DNA of 64,000 nt, from assembly GCF_009674665.1 (NCBI RefSeq), contig NZ_WKJD01000004.1:1-64000 (forward strand), given 5' to 3'. The notes under the pieces were generated by a model that made no database searches, was not told the origin of the DNA, and worked only from the letters and a program-made list of their open reading frames with translations. The position numbers were made by a program, and so were the translations under genes. Positions 35,398 through 43,382 of the stretch are shown here, in pieces. How positions within the stretch are numbered: position 1 is the stretch's first letter; each line of letters starts with the position of its first letter. Source of the stretch: Agromyces kandeliae. GTDB lineage: Bacteria; Actinomycetota; Actinomycetes; Actinomycetales; Microbacteriaceae.

Positions 35398-35909
35398 CCG
35401 ATTCGGCGGTCCCGGCCGTCCTCATCGCCCTCCTCGCGCTCATCGCCCTCGTCGTCCTCCTCCATCGGTTCGCCGCATTCCCGACCGTCGTCCGGTCGGA
35501 CGCGATGCGACCGCTGCTCGAACCCGGTGACGTCGTCCTCACGAGCCGCCATCGTCGGCCGCACCGGCTCCGGCGCGGCGAGATCCTCGTGTACCGGGTC
35601 CCCGACCGTGCCGAGCCCGACCTTCGGCGCGTGATCGGCCTGCCCGGCGAACGCGTCGTCGTCGACCCGGACGGTCGGATCACGGTCGACGGCCAACCGC
35701 TCTACGAGCCGTACGCCCGCCGGTCCGGCAGCTTCCGCGGGTCGTTCGCCGTGCCGCGCGACCGCGTGTTCGTCCTCGGCGACCAGCGTGCGGGCACGCA
35801 CGACCCGCAGGCGTGGCAGCAGTCGTTCGTCGCTGAGAGCACCATCCTCGGCGTCGCCCGGCTCCGGGTCTTCCCATGGCCGATCGTCGACACCCACGTG
35901 CGCGGCTGA
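35394..35909 (+). CDS. Signal peptidase I-like protein lacking catalytic Ser and Lys
   Basis: 171 residues. One N-terminal TM helix (VPAVLIALLALIALVVLL) and S26 boxes are present: SDAMRPLLEPGDVVL (box B), LRRVIGLPGERVVV (box D) and VLGDQRAGTHDPQ (box E). The residue directly before Met in box B, normally the catalytic Ser, is Ala, and the box-D Lys is Arg. The fold appears intact but catalysis by the Ser/Lys dyad would not be possible. GTG start gives the usual N-terminal helix. Confidence 0.8.
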   Translation: MTDSAVPAVLIALLALIALVVLLHRFAAFPTVVRSDAMRPLLEPGDVVLTSRHRRPHRLRRGEILVYRVPDRAEPDLRRVIGLPGERVVVDPDGRITVDGQPLYEPYARRSGSFRGSFAVPRDRVFVLGDQRAGTHDPQAWQQSFVAESTILGVARLRVFPWPIVDTHVRG

Positions 35910-35974
35910 TCCGCCGAGTCGGCCGATCGGTCGGGCTCGCCGCAGGACCTTCCCGGCAGGTGCATGATCGGTGC

Positions 35975-36556
35975 ATGGGATTCACCCGGTCCGAGCTCGA
36001 GTCCTTCCGCGACGCCGCCGTCGACGACCTGATGCCCGAGCATCCGAAGCTCGTGTTCGTCGGCATCAACCCGGGGCTGTGGACGGCCGCGACCGGCAGC
36101 CACTTCGCGCACCCCGGCAACCGCTTCTACCCCGCGCTCGTCGCAGCCGGGATCATCCCGCGCCTGCCGGACTTCGCGGCGGGCCTCGACGACGCCGACC
36201 GGCGGATGCTCCTCGAGGAGGGCATCGGCATCTCGAACCTCGTGCATCGGGCCACCGCGCGGGCCGACGAGCTCGGCCGCGCCGAACTGCGCGCGGGCGC
36301 GCTGCGGCTCGAGCGGGACGTCGAACGCTGGGGTGCCGCCGTCGTCGCGATCGTCGGGGTGACGGCCTACCGTCTGGGCTTCGATCGGCCGAAGGCTCGG
36401 GCGGGGAAGCAGGACGAGGTGCTCGGCGGCGCCGAGCTGTGGGTCGTGCCCAACCCGAGCGGCCTGAACGCGCACGCGACCGTCGACGACCTCGCGCGTG
36501 CGTACGCCGAACCGGCCAGGGCGGCCGGCATTCCGCTCACGCGGGAATCGGCCTGA
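35975..36556 (+). CDS. mug: G/U mismatch-specific uracil-DNA glycosylase
   Basis: 193 residues. MUG signature: VFVGINPGLWTAATGSHFAH then PGNRFYPALVAAGI near residues 28-58, and the C-terminal NPSGLNAHATVDDLA near 166. It removes uracil or thymine from G mismatches; the asparagine of GINPG is the catalytic residue in this class. The ATG following a run of short codons is chosen; a GTG 15 nt upstream is possible. Ends close to a convergent glycosyltransferase-like gene. Confidence 0.9.
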   Translation: MGFTRSELESFRDAAVDDLMPEHPKLVFVGINPGLWTAATGSHFAHPGNRFYPALVAAGIIPRLPDFAAGLDDADRRMLLEEGIGISNLVHRATARADELGRAELRAGALRLERDVERWGAAVVAIVGVTAYRLGFDRPKARAGKQDEVLGGAELWVVPNPSGLNAHATVDDLARAYAEPARAAGIPLTRESA

Positions 36557-36573
36557 GTCGACCGGCCGAGTGG

Positions 36574-38082
36574 TCAGTCTGCCTGCCGGCTCCAGAGCTC
36601 GAGCCCGCCGATTCGCTCCACCACTGCGAAGTCGCGCTCGAACTCATCGCGGTGCGCGGGATCGAGCCAGTCGAGCTCGTCGGGATCCAGCGCCGCGCCA
36701 TCGGCGTCCTCGAGGTAGGACCACCACCGGTCCTGCCACTCCGAGGAGGCGAGGAAGCGATCGCGAGTGAGCCTCCCGGAGTCGGGGAGCGTCAGCGAGA
36801 GGCTCAGCGGGTCGACGTCCATCGTGCATCCGGCATCGAGGTTCGCGCCCACGTGGTCCGCGACGACCAGGACCGACGGCATGCCCGCCACGCAGTCGTG
36901 GTCGGCCGCCCAACCGGCCACGACGGATGCCTCCGGCCGCGGGCCGATGACCACGAGGTCGCCCACGGCCATGAGCCCGATCACGCCGAGGGCGCCCGCG
37001 GCCACGATGCGGCGAGCCCGCGCTCGCCGGAGTCGGCCGACGGCCGCACCGAGCGACAGGGCCAGCGGTGCCATGAGCCATGCGGCGTAGTGGTAGAACG
37101 AGACGCCGGATGCCGCGAGCGCGACCGCGTGCGCGAGCGTCACGATCGCCCACCAGGCCTCCGGCGGCCACGCGCCCGGCCGCGTCCGCCGCCCGAGCGC
37201 GCTGAGGAGCGGCAGGGCCGCGATCGCGAGCGCGATCAGGACGCCCGCCGCCGAGGCGGCCGTCGGGATCGCGTCGCGGATCGCGGGGAACGCGAAGTAG
37301 GGGGAGAGGTAGTCCGCCCGCTCCGCGAGGTCGACGTCGTTCCCGGCGCGCCCGAGCTGCGAGCTGACGGTGGATTCCCACATCGCCGACGGGTCGGCGA
37401 GGAGGAACGGCAGGCCGATGCCCGCCGCGACGATCGCACCGGCGACCAGGTAGCGCGATGCCGCGCCGCGGCCGAGCCGGCTCCAGGTCATCCAGCCGAT
37501 GACGACGACGTCGATCACCGCCCAGAGCTTCACCATGAGCACGACCCCGAGCGCCGCACCCGCGACGATCGGGGCGAACCGCCTGCCGCTCGTCACGGCG
37601 AGGAGGGCGATGAGGAGTCCGAGGTTGAGGTACGGCTCGAGCAGGTACGTGCGCTCCGTCGCCACCGCCATGCCCCACGTGGCGTAGAGCCCGCCGCCGA
37701 CCAGCACCGCGGCGACGCCGAACCGCCTGAGCAGGACCCCGATGAGCACGGTGTTCGCGGCGCCGACCGCGACGGTGAGCAACCTGGCCCCGGCGAGGCC
37801 GACCGCTTCGTTCGCGACGTCCCCGAATGCAGCGAAGGGAAGGAGGAGCAGCAGCGAACCCGGTGGGTGGACGTATCCGAAGTCGGCGTAGGGGAGTCTC
37901 CCGTGGAGCATCGAGAGGGCGCCCGCGAACATCACGCCGTCGTCGTTCTCGCGCATCCAGAGGAGTGCATCCGGATAGGCGAAGGCGGCGGCCCGGATGA
38001 CGAGCGCTGCGACTCCGACGGCGACGATCGCGACCGTGGTCGAATCACGACGCGTCGCGGTCGCTCGGGCGGCCTCGGTCAC
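36574..38082 (-). CDS. GT-C-like multi-spanning membrane protein
   Basis: 502 residues with about 10-12 hydrophobic helices (VAIVAVGVAALVIRAAAFAY, LLLLLPFAAFGD, AIDVVVIGWMTW and more) and a C-terminal soluble part (DLDAGCTMDVDPLSL...). The first loop holds ENDDGVMFAGALSMLHGRLP and YADFGYVHPPGS; this acidic loop is like that of GT-C enzymes that use polyprenyl-phosphate sugars. The GTG start with AGGAGGAG upstream (minus strand) is preferred over two upstream ATGs that lie in the divergent operator. Substrate unknown; likely cell-envelope glycan work. Confidence 0.72.
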   Translation of the reverse strand: MTEAARATATRRDSTTVAIVAVGVAALVIRAAAFAYPDALLWMRENDDGVMFAGALSMLHGRLPYADFGYVHPPGSLLLLLPFAAFGDVANEAVGLAGARLLTVAVGAANTVLIGVLLRRFGVAAVLVGGGLYATWGMAVATERTYLLEPYLNLGLLIALLAVTSGRRFAPIVAGAALGVVLMVKLWAVIDVVVIGWMTWSRLGRGAASRYLVAGAIVAAGIGLPFLLADPSAMWESTVSSQLGRAGNDVDLAERADYLSPYFAFPAIRDAIPTAASAAGVLIALAIAALPLLSALGRRTRPGAWPPEAWWAIVTLAHAVALAASGVSFYHYAAWLMAPLALSLGAAVGRLRRARARRIVAAGALGVIGLMAVGDLVVIGPRPEASVVAGWAADHDCVAGMPSVLVVADHVGANLDAGCTMDVDPLSLSLTLPDSGRLTRDRFLASSEWQDRWWSYLEDADGAALDPDELDWLDPAHRDEFERDFAVVERIGGLELWSRQAD

Positions 38083-38229
38083 GGTCTCCTCCTGGCCTCC
38101 TCGATGCGCGAACACGGCGCCCGAGCGGGCATCGCTGCGCACGACCCTAGCGGTCCGCGCGCGCCCGGTGTCCGTTCGGTCGGAACCGTGTCGGTCGCCG
38201 GTCGGGAGGCCGGACGCAGGAGGCGCATA

Positions 38230-38255
38230 ATGGATTGATGGATCCATCAATCCAT
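38230..38255. promoter_or_regulatory. Perfect 26-bp palindromic operator
   Basis: ATGGATTGATGGA followed directly by its exact reverse complement. It starts inside a -10-like CATAAT (38226-38231) and ends just before the GGAGGAG ribosome-binding site of the ArsR gene, exactly where a repressor would block initiation. Also within 150 bp of the divergent GT-C-like gene start. Confidence 0.75.
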
Positions 38256-38267
38256 GGAGGAGCCCCA

Positions 38268-38672
38268 GTGTTCACCGACGCCAGCCGCCCGCTCTACGAG
38301 GTCAAGGCCAACCTGTTCAAGGGCCTCGCGCACCCCCTGCGCGTGCGCGTGCTCGAGGTGCTCGCGGCGGCGCCAGATGTCGAGACGCCGGTGTCCGAAC
38401 TGCTCGACGCCACCGGGCTCGAGGCGTCCCACCTCTCCCAGCACCTCGCGGTGCTCCGGAACTACCGGCTCGTGACCGCGGAGCGCCGCGGGAACCAGGT
38501 GTCGTACCGGCTCGCGTACCCCCAGGTCGCCGACCTCCTCCGCGTCGCGCGCGCGCTGCTCGGCGAGATCCTCCAGACCACCGAGCGCCAGCTCGTCGAG
38601 CAGGCCGGGCTGCCCGACATCCCGCTCCGGTCGGCCTCGCCGGCATCGACCGGGCCGGCGGGCCGACCGTGA
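38268..38672 (+). CDS. ArsR-family transcriptional regulator
   Basis: 134 residues. Winged helix: VKANLFKGLAHPLRVRVLEVL, LLDATGLEASHLSQHLAVLR (recognition helix), RRGNQVSYRLAYP (wing). No Cys-rich metal site such as ELCVCD is visible, so the ligand is unclear. The GTG preceded by GGAGGAG (5-nt spacing) is the best start; an upstream frame passes through the palindrome. It overlaps the SulP gene by 4 nt, so it probably regulates its own operon, sensing an anion or redox state (inference). Confidence 0.85.
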   Translation: MFTDASRPLYEVKANLFKGLAHPLRVRVLEVLAAAPDVETPVSELLDATGLEASHLSQHLAVLRNYRLVTAERRGNQVSYRLAYPQVADLLRVARALLGEILQTTERQLVEQAGLPDIPLRSASPASTGPAGRP

Positions 38673-40327
38673 CGGCGCCGATCGCGCAGCGCGCCGTGCG
38701 CGGCATCCGTTCCCTGCTGCCCGCCGTCGCGGACTACCGCGACGTGCGTCGAAGCTGGCGGAGCGACCTCGTCGCCGGCATCACCGTGGGGATCGTCGCG
38801 CTGCCCCTCGCACTGGCATTCGGCGTGAGCTCCGGCGCCGGCGCTGCGAGCGGCCTCGTCACGGCGATCGTCGCGGGCGTCGTCGCGGCGGTGTTCGGCG
38901 GTTCGAACGTGCAGGTCTCCGGGCCGACGGGCGCGATGGTCGTGGTCCTGGCGCCGATCATCGCGACGCACGGCGTCGGTGCGCTCGCGATCGTCGGGCT
39001 GCTGGCGGGCGCGATCGTGCTCGTGGCCGGCGTCCTCCGGCTGGGCCGCGCGGTGACCTTCATCCCCTGGCCCGTCATCGAGGGGTTCACGCTCGGGATC
39101 GCCGTGATCATCTTCCTGCAGCAGGTGCCGGCGGCCCTCGGCGTGCCCGCCACCGAGGGCGCGAATGCGATCGTCGGCACCGTCGACGCGATCGTCGCGG
39201 CGACCTGGCCCGACGCGGCGTGGTCGCTCGCCGTCGTCGTGACGGTCGCCGCGATCATGCTCCTCGCGCCGCGGATCCACCCCCTCGTGCCGGGGTCGAT
39301 CGTGGCCATCGTCGTCGTCGCGGTGGTCGTGGTGCTCACGGGGATCCCCGTCGCGACGATCGGAGCCCTGCCCAGCGGGCTCCCGGCGCCGACCCTGCCC
39401 GCGTTCGACCCCGCGACCCTCGCCGCGCTCGCGCTCCCGGCGGCGACGGTCGCCGCGCTCGCCGCGATCGAGTCCCTGCTCTCGGCGCGGGTCGCGGCGT
39501 CCATCTCCGACACCGGTCCCTACGATGCCGACCGAGAGCTCGTCGGACAGGGGCTCGCCTCGATCGCGTCCGCGCTGTTCGGCGGCATGCCGGCCACCGG
39601 CGCGATCGCGCGGACCGCCGTGAACGTGCGTACGGGCGGTCGGACGAGGCTCGCCGCGATCGTGCACGCGGTGCTGCTCGCGTCGATCGTCGCGGTCGGC
39701 GCGTCGGTGGTGGCATCCATTCCGCTCGCGGCGCTCGCCGGAGTGCTCATGGTCACGGCGACGCGCATGATCTCGGTCGCCACCGTGCGCTCGGTCGTCG
39801 GGTCGACGCGGGCGGATGCGGTGGTGTTCATCGCGACGGCCGTCATCACCGTGAGCGTGGACCTCATCACGGCGGTGCTCGTCGGCATCGCGGTCGCGGC
39901 GTTCCTGGCGCTGCGGGCGCTCGCCCGATCGAGCGGCGTGCACCGCGAGGAGCTTCCCGGGCCGGCCGAGGTCGGCGACGAGCGGGTCGCGCTGTTCCGC
40001 CTGGAGGGCGCGCTCTTCTTCGGGGCGGCCGAGCGCATGCTCGAGCGCGTCGGCGCGATGCGCGACGTCGACGTCGTCATCATCCGGATGTCGCAGCTCC
40101 AGATCCTCGACGCGACCGGCGCGCAGGTCATCACCGAACTGGTCCAGGCCCTCGAGCGACGCGGCGTGACCGTCCTCGTGAAGGGCATCCAGGCGCGGCA
40201 CCTGGAGCTCGCGCGTCGCGTCGGCGTCGTCGACTCGCTGCGGCACCGCAACCACCTGTTCGACGAGCTGCCGGGCGCGGTCGCGCACGCACGCAGCCAC
40301 GTGCACCGGGCGTCCGCCGCGATGTGA
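38669..40327 (+). CDS. SulP family anion transporter with STAS domain
   Basis: 552 residues. About 11-12 TM helices with the conserved SulP start (DLVAGITVGIVALPLALAFG) and GPTGAMVVVLAP. A C-terminal STAS domain from about 430 (RVALFRLEGALFFGAAERM, DVVIIRMSQLQILDATGAQV) follows. The family moves sulfate, bicarbonate or other anions, in bacteria often bicarbonate with Na+ or H+. Here an ArsR-type regulator is upstream, translated with it; no carbonic anhydrase gene is near. Confidence 0.9.
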   Translation: MTAPIAQRAVRGIRSLLPAVADYRDVRRSWRSDLVAGITVGIVALPLALAFGVSSGAGAASGLVTAIVAGVVAAVFGGSNVQVSGPTGAMVVVLAPIIATHGVGALAIVGLLAGAIVLVAGVLRLGRAVTFIPWPVIEGFTLGIAVIIFLQQVPAALGVPATEGANAIVGTVDAIVAATWPDAAWSLAVVVTVAAIMLLAPRIHPLVPGSIVAIVVVAVVVVLTGIPVATIGALPSGLPAPTLPAFDPATLAALALPAATVAALAAIESLLSARVAASISDTGPYDADRELVGQGLASIASALFGGMPATGAIARTAVNVRTGGRTRLAAIVHAVLLASIVAVGASVVASIPLAALAGVLMVTATRMISVATVRSVVGSTRADAVVFIATAVITVSVDLITAVLVGIAVAAFLALRALARSSGVHREELPGPAEVGDERVALFRLEGALFFGAAERMLERVGAMRDVDVVIIRMSQLQILDATGAQVITELVQALERRGVTVLVKGIQARHLELARRVGVVDSLRHRNHLFDELPGAVAHARSHVHRASAAM

Positions 40328-40391
40328 CGCCCGGGGGCGGGCCGACGTACGATCGAGGCACGCCGGCCGGGGCGCTCGGGAGGGAGCACCA

Positions 40392-40658
40392 CTGGCCAGC
40401 TGGCATCCGATCCTCGCCGCCGACGAACCCGAACCGGGACGGTGGCGGCTCGTCGACTCGCTCGGCCGCGAGTACGGCCGGGTCGACATCGTGCGCCTCG
40501 ACGGAGCGGTGCGCTACCGAGCCGAGTTCGACGGACGGGTGCTGGGCTGGGGCACCACGCTGCGGGGCGCGTGCGAGCGCGTGCACGAGGCGTTCGTTCG
40601 CTCGCACGGGCCCGGCGAATGGCAGGGATACCCGGATTTCACGCACGTCGACGGGTGA
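40392..40658 (+). CDS. Small protein (88 aa) with apparent CTG start
   Basis: Frame ASWHPILAADEPEPGRWRLVD, then GREYGRVDIVRLDGAVRYRA and ending FTHVDG. It resembles small hypothetical proteins typical of Microbacteriaceae. No ATG, GTG or TTG lies near the coding start in this frame; a CTG at 40392 sits 5 nt behind a strong GGGAGGGAG site (40378-40386), so CTG initiation is likely. Internal GTGs would remove the conserved start. Function unknown. Confidence 0.65.
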   Translation: MASWHPILAADEPEPGRWRLVDSLGREYGRVDIVRLDGAVRYRAEFDGRVLGWGTTLRGACERVHEAFVRSHGPGEWQGYPDFTHVDG

Positions 40659-40843
40659 GGATCCCCCTTCCACGGACATGAGGTTCCGTCGACAGTTCGG
40701 ATGACTTTCACAGGGAACGGGCACGACTCGTGGAGAAAGGGTGTGCAGACTGGCGACTTCGCCGCGGCGAGCCCCCCATTTCATGCACCGAGACGAGAAC
40801 CGCGGCGCGCGAGGACAGCACCTCGAGCGCCGCCAGAGACTTC

Positions 40844-41773
40844 ATGCGAAACCAGAACAGTTCCCCCAGCACCACCCTGACCACCTCGGACGAGACCGTC
40901 GACGCGACGCGCGCCCGCGTCCGTCGCACCCGCCGCAACCGCCGAGCGGCCTGGATCGCGTCCGGCGCGGTCGTCGCCGTGGGCGCGCTCGTGGGCTCCG
41001 GCTTCGCGGTCCAGTCGGCCGTCGCCGACCAGGAGCGTCGCGTCGCCGAGACCGCCGCCCTCGCGGAGGGCGCCGATCGCGGGATCGACCAGCTCGACGC
41101 GGCCGGCGGCCTGCTCGAGGCGCACGCCGTGAAGACGGCCGAGGACACGCTGAGGGCCGCCGACGACACCATCGCCAAGGCGAAGGGCAAGGCGGATGCC
41201 TCCGAGCTCGCCTCGACCGTCGCGACCCTCGACCACTACACCTACCTGGCCCCCGAGCGCGTGTTCGAGCTCGCGAGCCTCACGGCCGAGAAGGTCGACG
41301 AGGTGACGGCGAAGGTCACGGAGTTCGACAAGAAGGCCGCCGAGAAGGCCGCAGCCGAGAAGGCTGCTGCCGAGAAGGCCGCGGCCGAGAAGGCCGCAGC
41401 GGAGGCCGCGGCCGCCGAGCAGTCGGCCTCCACTGCCGCTCCGTCGTACCCGACCGGCCCCGCGAACCCCAGCGGCGCGCAGGCGATCGCCCGCGACCTC
41501 ATGGCGTCGATGTACGGCTGGGGCTCGGACCAGTTCGGCTGCCTCGTCGACCTGTGGAACAAGGAGTCGGGCTGGAACGTCTACGCCCAGAACCCCTCGA
41601 GCGGCGCTTACGGGATCCCGCAGGCCCTGCCGGGCTCGAAGATGTCGACCGCCGGCGCCGACTGGGCGACGAGCGCCTCGACGCAGATCACCTGGGGCCT
41701 CGGCTACATCGCGGGTCGCTACGGGACGCCGTGCGGCGCCTGGTCGCACTCGGTGTCCGTCGGCTGGTACTGA
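40844..41773 (+). CDS. Secreted transglycosylase-like protein with coiled-coil, copy 1
   Basis: 309 residues. The N-terminus has an Arg-rich stretch and one hydrophobic segment (AAWIASGAVVAVGALVGSGFAV). A long helical region (to about 185) ends in AEKAAAEKAAAEKAAAEKAA-type repeats and a short linker. The last ~85 residues are a lysozyme/transglycosylase-like (APF C-terminal) domain with LWNKESGWNVYAQNPSSGAY; the Glu of KESGWN is the likely catalytic residue. It would act on peptidoglycan outside the membrane. A paralogue is at 49402. ATG chosen within a longer frame. Confidence 0.83.
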   Translation: MRNQNSSPSTTLTTSDETVDATRARVRRTRRNRRAAWIASGAVVAVGALVGSGFAVQSAVADQERRVAETAALAEGADRGIDQLDAAGGLLEAHAVKTAEDTLRAADDTIAKAKGKADASELASTVATLDHYTYLAPERVFELASLTAEKVDEVTAKVTEFDKKAAEKAAAEKAAAEKAAAEKAAAEAAAAEQSASTAAPSYPTGPANPSGAQAIARDLMASMYGWGSDQFGCLVDLWNKESGWNVYAQNPSSGAYGIPQALPGSKMSTAGADWATSASTQITWGLGYIAGRYGTPCGAWSHSVSVGWY

Positions 41774-41781
41774 TCCAGCGC

Positions 41782-41802
41782 CCCGGACCGGACCGGTCCG
41801 GG
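41782..41802. terminator. Terminator between converging genes
   Basis: CCCGGACCG (41782-41790) / CGGTCCGGG (41794-41802), a perfect 9-bp stem with a 3-nt loop, in the 30-bp gap between the transglycosylase-like gene and the MarR gene. Confidence 0.65.
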
Positions 41803-41803
41803 T

Positions 41804-42322
41804 TCACCCGCCTGCGGTCGACGACTCGAACGTCGACAACCACCGGGTGAGCACCCGCTCGAGCACCGCCTGCTCGCCGGCGTCGATCGCCGCGAGCAGG
41901 CGGTGCTCGTTCGCCATGTGGGCGGTCATGACCTCGTCGATGAGCTCGCGACCGGCCGGCGTCAACGCGATGACGCGGCCTCGGCCGTCGACGTCGCTCG
42001 CGCGCCGCGTGACGAGTCCGCGGCCGACGAGCCGGTCGACCCGCTTGGTGACCGCACCGCTCGTGACCATCGTCGAGGCGGCGAGATCGCTCGGGGTCCG
42101 TTCGAACGGGTCGCCCGCCCGGCGAAGCGTGGCGAGCACGTCGAACTCGCCCTCGGAGAGCTCGAACCGGTCGTAGACGGCGACCAGTTCGTCGGTGAGC
42201 GCGTTCGCGAGTCGGTGCAGGCGGCCGATCACGCCCTGCGGTGAGACATCGAGGTCGGGTCGCTCGCGGCGCCATTCGCGCATGATGCGGGCGACGCGGT
42301 CGCCAGCGGCATCCGTCGTCAT
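41804..42322 (-). CDS. MarR family regulator of adjacent transporter
   Basis: 172 residues. MarR winged helix: FELSEGEFDVLATLRRAGDP, DLAASTMVTSGAVTKRVDRL (recognition helix), RASDVDGRGRVIALT (wing). ATG start is chosen 16 bp from the first operator copy; the open frame extends past it through the divergent gene start. Divergent from EamA with tandem operators between, so it most likely represses both itself and the transporter. Confidence 0.9.
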   Translation of the reverse strand: MTTDAAGDRVARIMREWRRERPDLDVSPQGVIGRLHRLANALTDELVAVYDRFELSEGEFDVLATLRRAGDPFERTPSDLAASTMVTSGAVTKRVDRLVGRGLVTRRASDVDGRGRVIALTPAGRELIDEVMTAHMANEHRLLAAIDAGEQAVLERVLTRWLSTFESSTAGG

Positions 42323-42337
42323 GCGCACCAGTATATC

Positions 42338-42368
42338 TTCCATGGAAGCTATACTGTCTTCCATGGAA
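42338..42368. promoter_or_regulatory. Twin MarR operators
   Basis: Two copies of the palindrome TTCCATGGAA (42338-42347 and 42359-42368), 21 bp centre to centre, i.e. on the same face of the helix. The second covers the ATG of the transporter gene. Confidence 0.75.
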
Positions 42369-43328
42369 ACTACTTGGCGTTGGGTACTCGTGACGGCGAT
42401 CGCGCCGATCGCATGGGGGAGCACCTACTGGGTCACGCGGGAGTTCCTCCCGCCCGATGCCCCGCTCTGGGGTGCGGTCCTCCGCGCGCTTCCGGCCGGC
42501 CTGCTGCTGCTCGCCGTCCGACCGAGGCTGCCCAGGGGAGCGTGGTGGTGGCGGGCCGCCATCCTCGGCACGCTCAACGTCGGCGTGTTCTTCGCGCTCA
42601 TCTACCTCGTCGCGCAACTGCTGCCGACGAGCCTCGCCTCGACGATCATGGCGACCTCGCCCGCCGCGATGATGCTCCTCGCATGGTTGTTCGCCGGTGA
42701 GCGGCTCCGGCTCGTGCCGCTCGTCGGCGCCGGCCTCGGCATCGTCGGAGTCGCCCTCCTGCTCGCCGGTGAGGGCGTGGCCCCCGCGCCCGTCGGCATC
42801 GCCGCATCCGTCCTCGCGATGGCACTCTCGTCGCTCGGGTACATCCTCGCCAAGCGCTGGCGCGAGGGCACGGACGTGCTCTCGGTCACGTCGTGGCAGC
42901 TGCTCGCCGGCGGCCTGCTCCTGCTCCCCGCCGCCCTCGTCGTGGAGGGAGGGCCGCCGACCCTGGACGTCCACGGCCTGCTCGCGTTCGCGTACGTGAG
43001 CCTGATCGCGACGGCGGTCGCCTTCGTGGCCTGGTTCGCCGGTCTCGCGCGCCTGCCTGCCGGAACGGTCGGCCTGGTGGGGCTGCTCAACCCGGTCGCC
43101 GGCGTGCTGCTCGGCGTGCTCGTCGCGGGCGAGCGACTCGGAGGCTGGCAGGTCGCCGGTCTCGCGATCGTGCTCGTCGGCATCGTCATGGGGCAGCCTG
43201 CCGCCCGGCGTGCGATCGCATGGGCGCGCGAACGGCGCCGACGCCGGTCGCTCCGGCCGGTCGCGAGCCCGCGATTCGCACGCGGGCACCGGACCGAAGT
43301 CCCATCGCCGCTGGCCGCCGACTGCTAG
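42363..43328 (+). CDS. EamA/DMT family transporter
   Basis: 321 residues with ten predicted TM helices and two EamA repeats (AIAPIAWGSTYWVTREFLPP; YILAKRWREGTDVLSVTSW). Members export amino acids, metabolites or drugs; the MarR regulator suggests an inducible exporter. The ATG METTWRW overlaps the second operator; an in-frame ATG 21 nt upstream (inside the first operator) is an alternative. The C-terminus is Arg-rich. Confidence 0.88.
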   Translation: METTWRWVLVTAIAPIAWGSTYWVTREFLPPDAPLWGAVLRALPAGLLLLAVRPRLPRGAWWWRAAILGTLNVGVFFALIYLVAQLLPTSLASTIMATSPAAMMLLAWLFAGERLRLVPLVGAGLGIVGVALLLAGEGVAPAPVGIAASVLAMALSSLGYILAKRWREGTDVLSVTSWQLLAGGLLLLPAALVVEGGPPTLDVHGLLAFAYVSLIATAVAFVAWFAGLARLPAGTVGLVGLLNPVAGVLLGVLVAGERLGGWQVAGLAIVLVGIVMGQPAARRAIAWARERRRRRSLRPVASPRFARGHRTEVPSPLAADC

Positions 43329-43382
43329 CGTGCGCCGCAGGTGCCGCGCCGGATGCCCCGGCGGCGGCGGATCGGGGAGATC

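Noticed and set aside
40659..40843. A ydaO-type (c-di-AMP) riboswitch before the transglycosylase-like gene
   Set aside because: Such riboswitches occur before actinobacterial wall hydrolases, but I could not see its conserved blocks here or before the copy at 49402.
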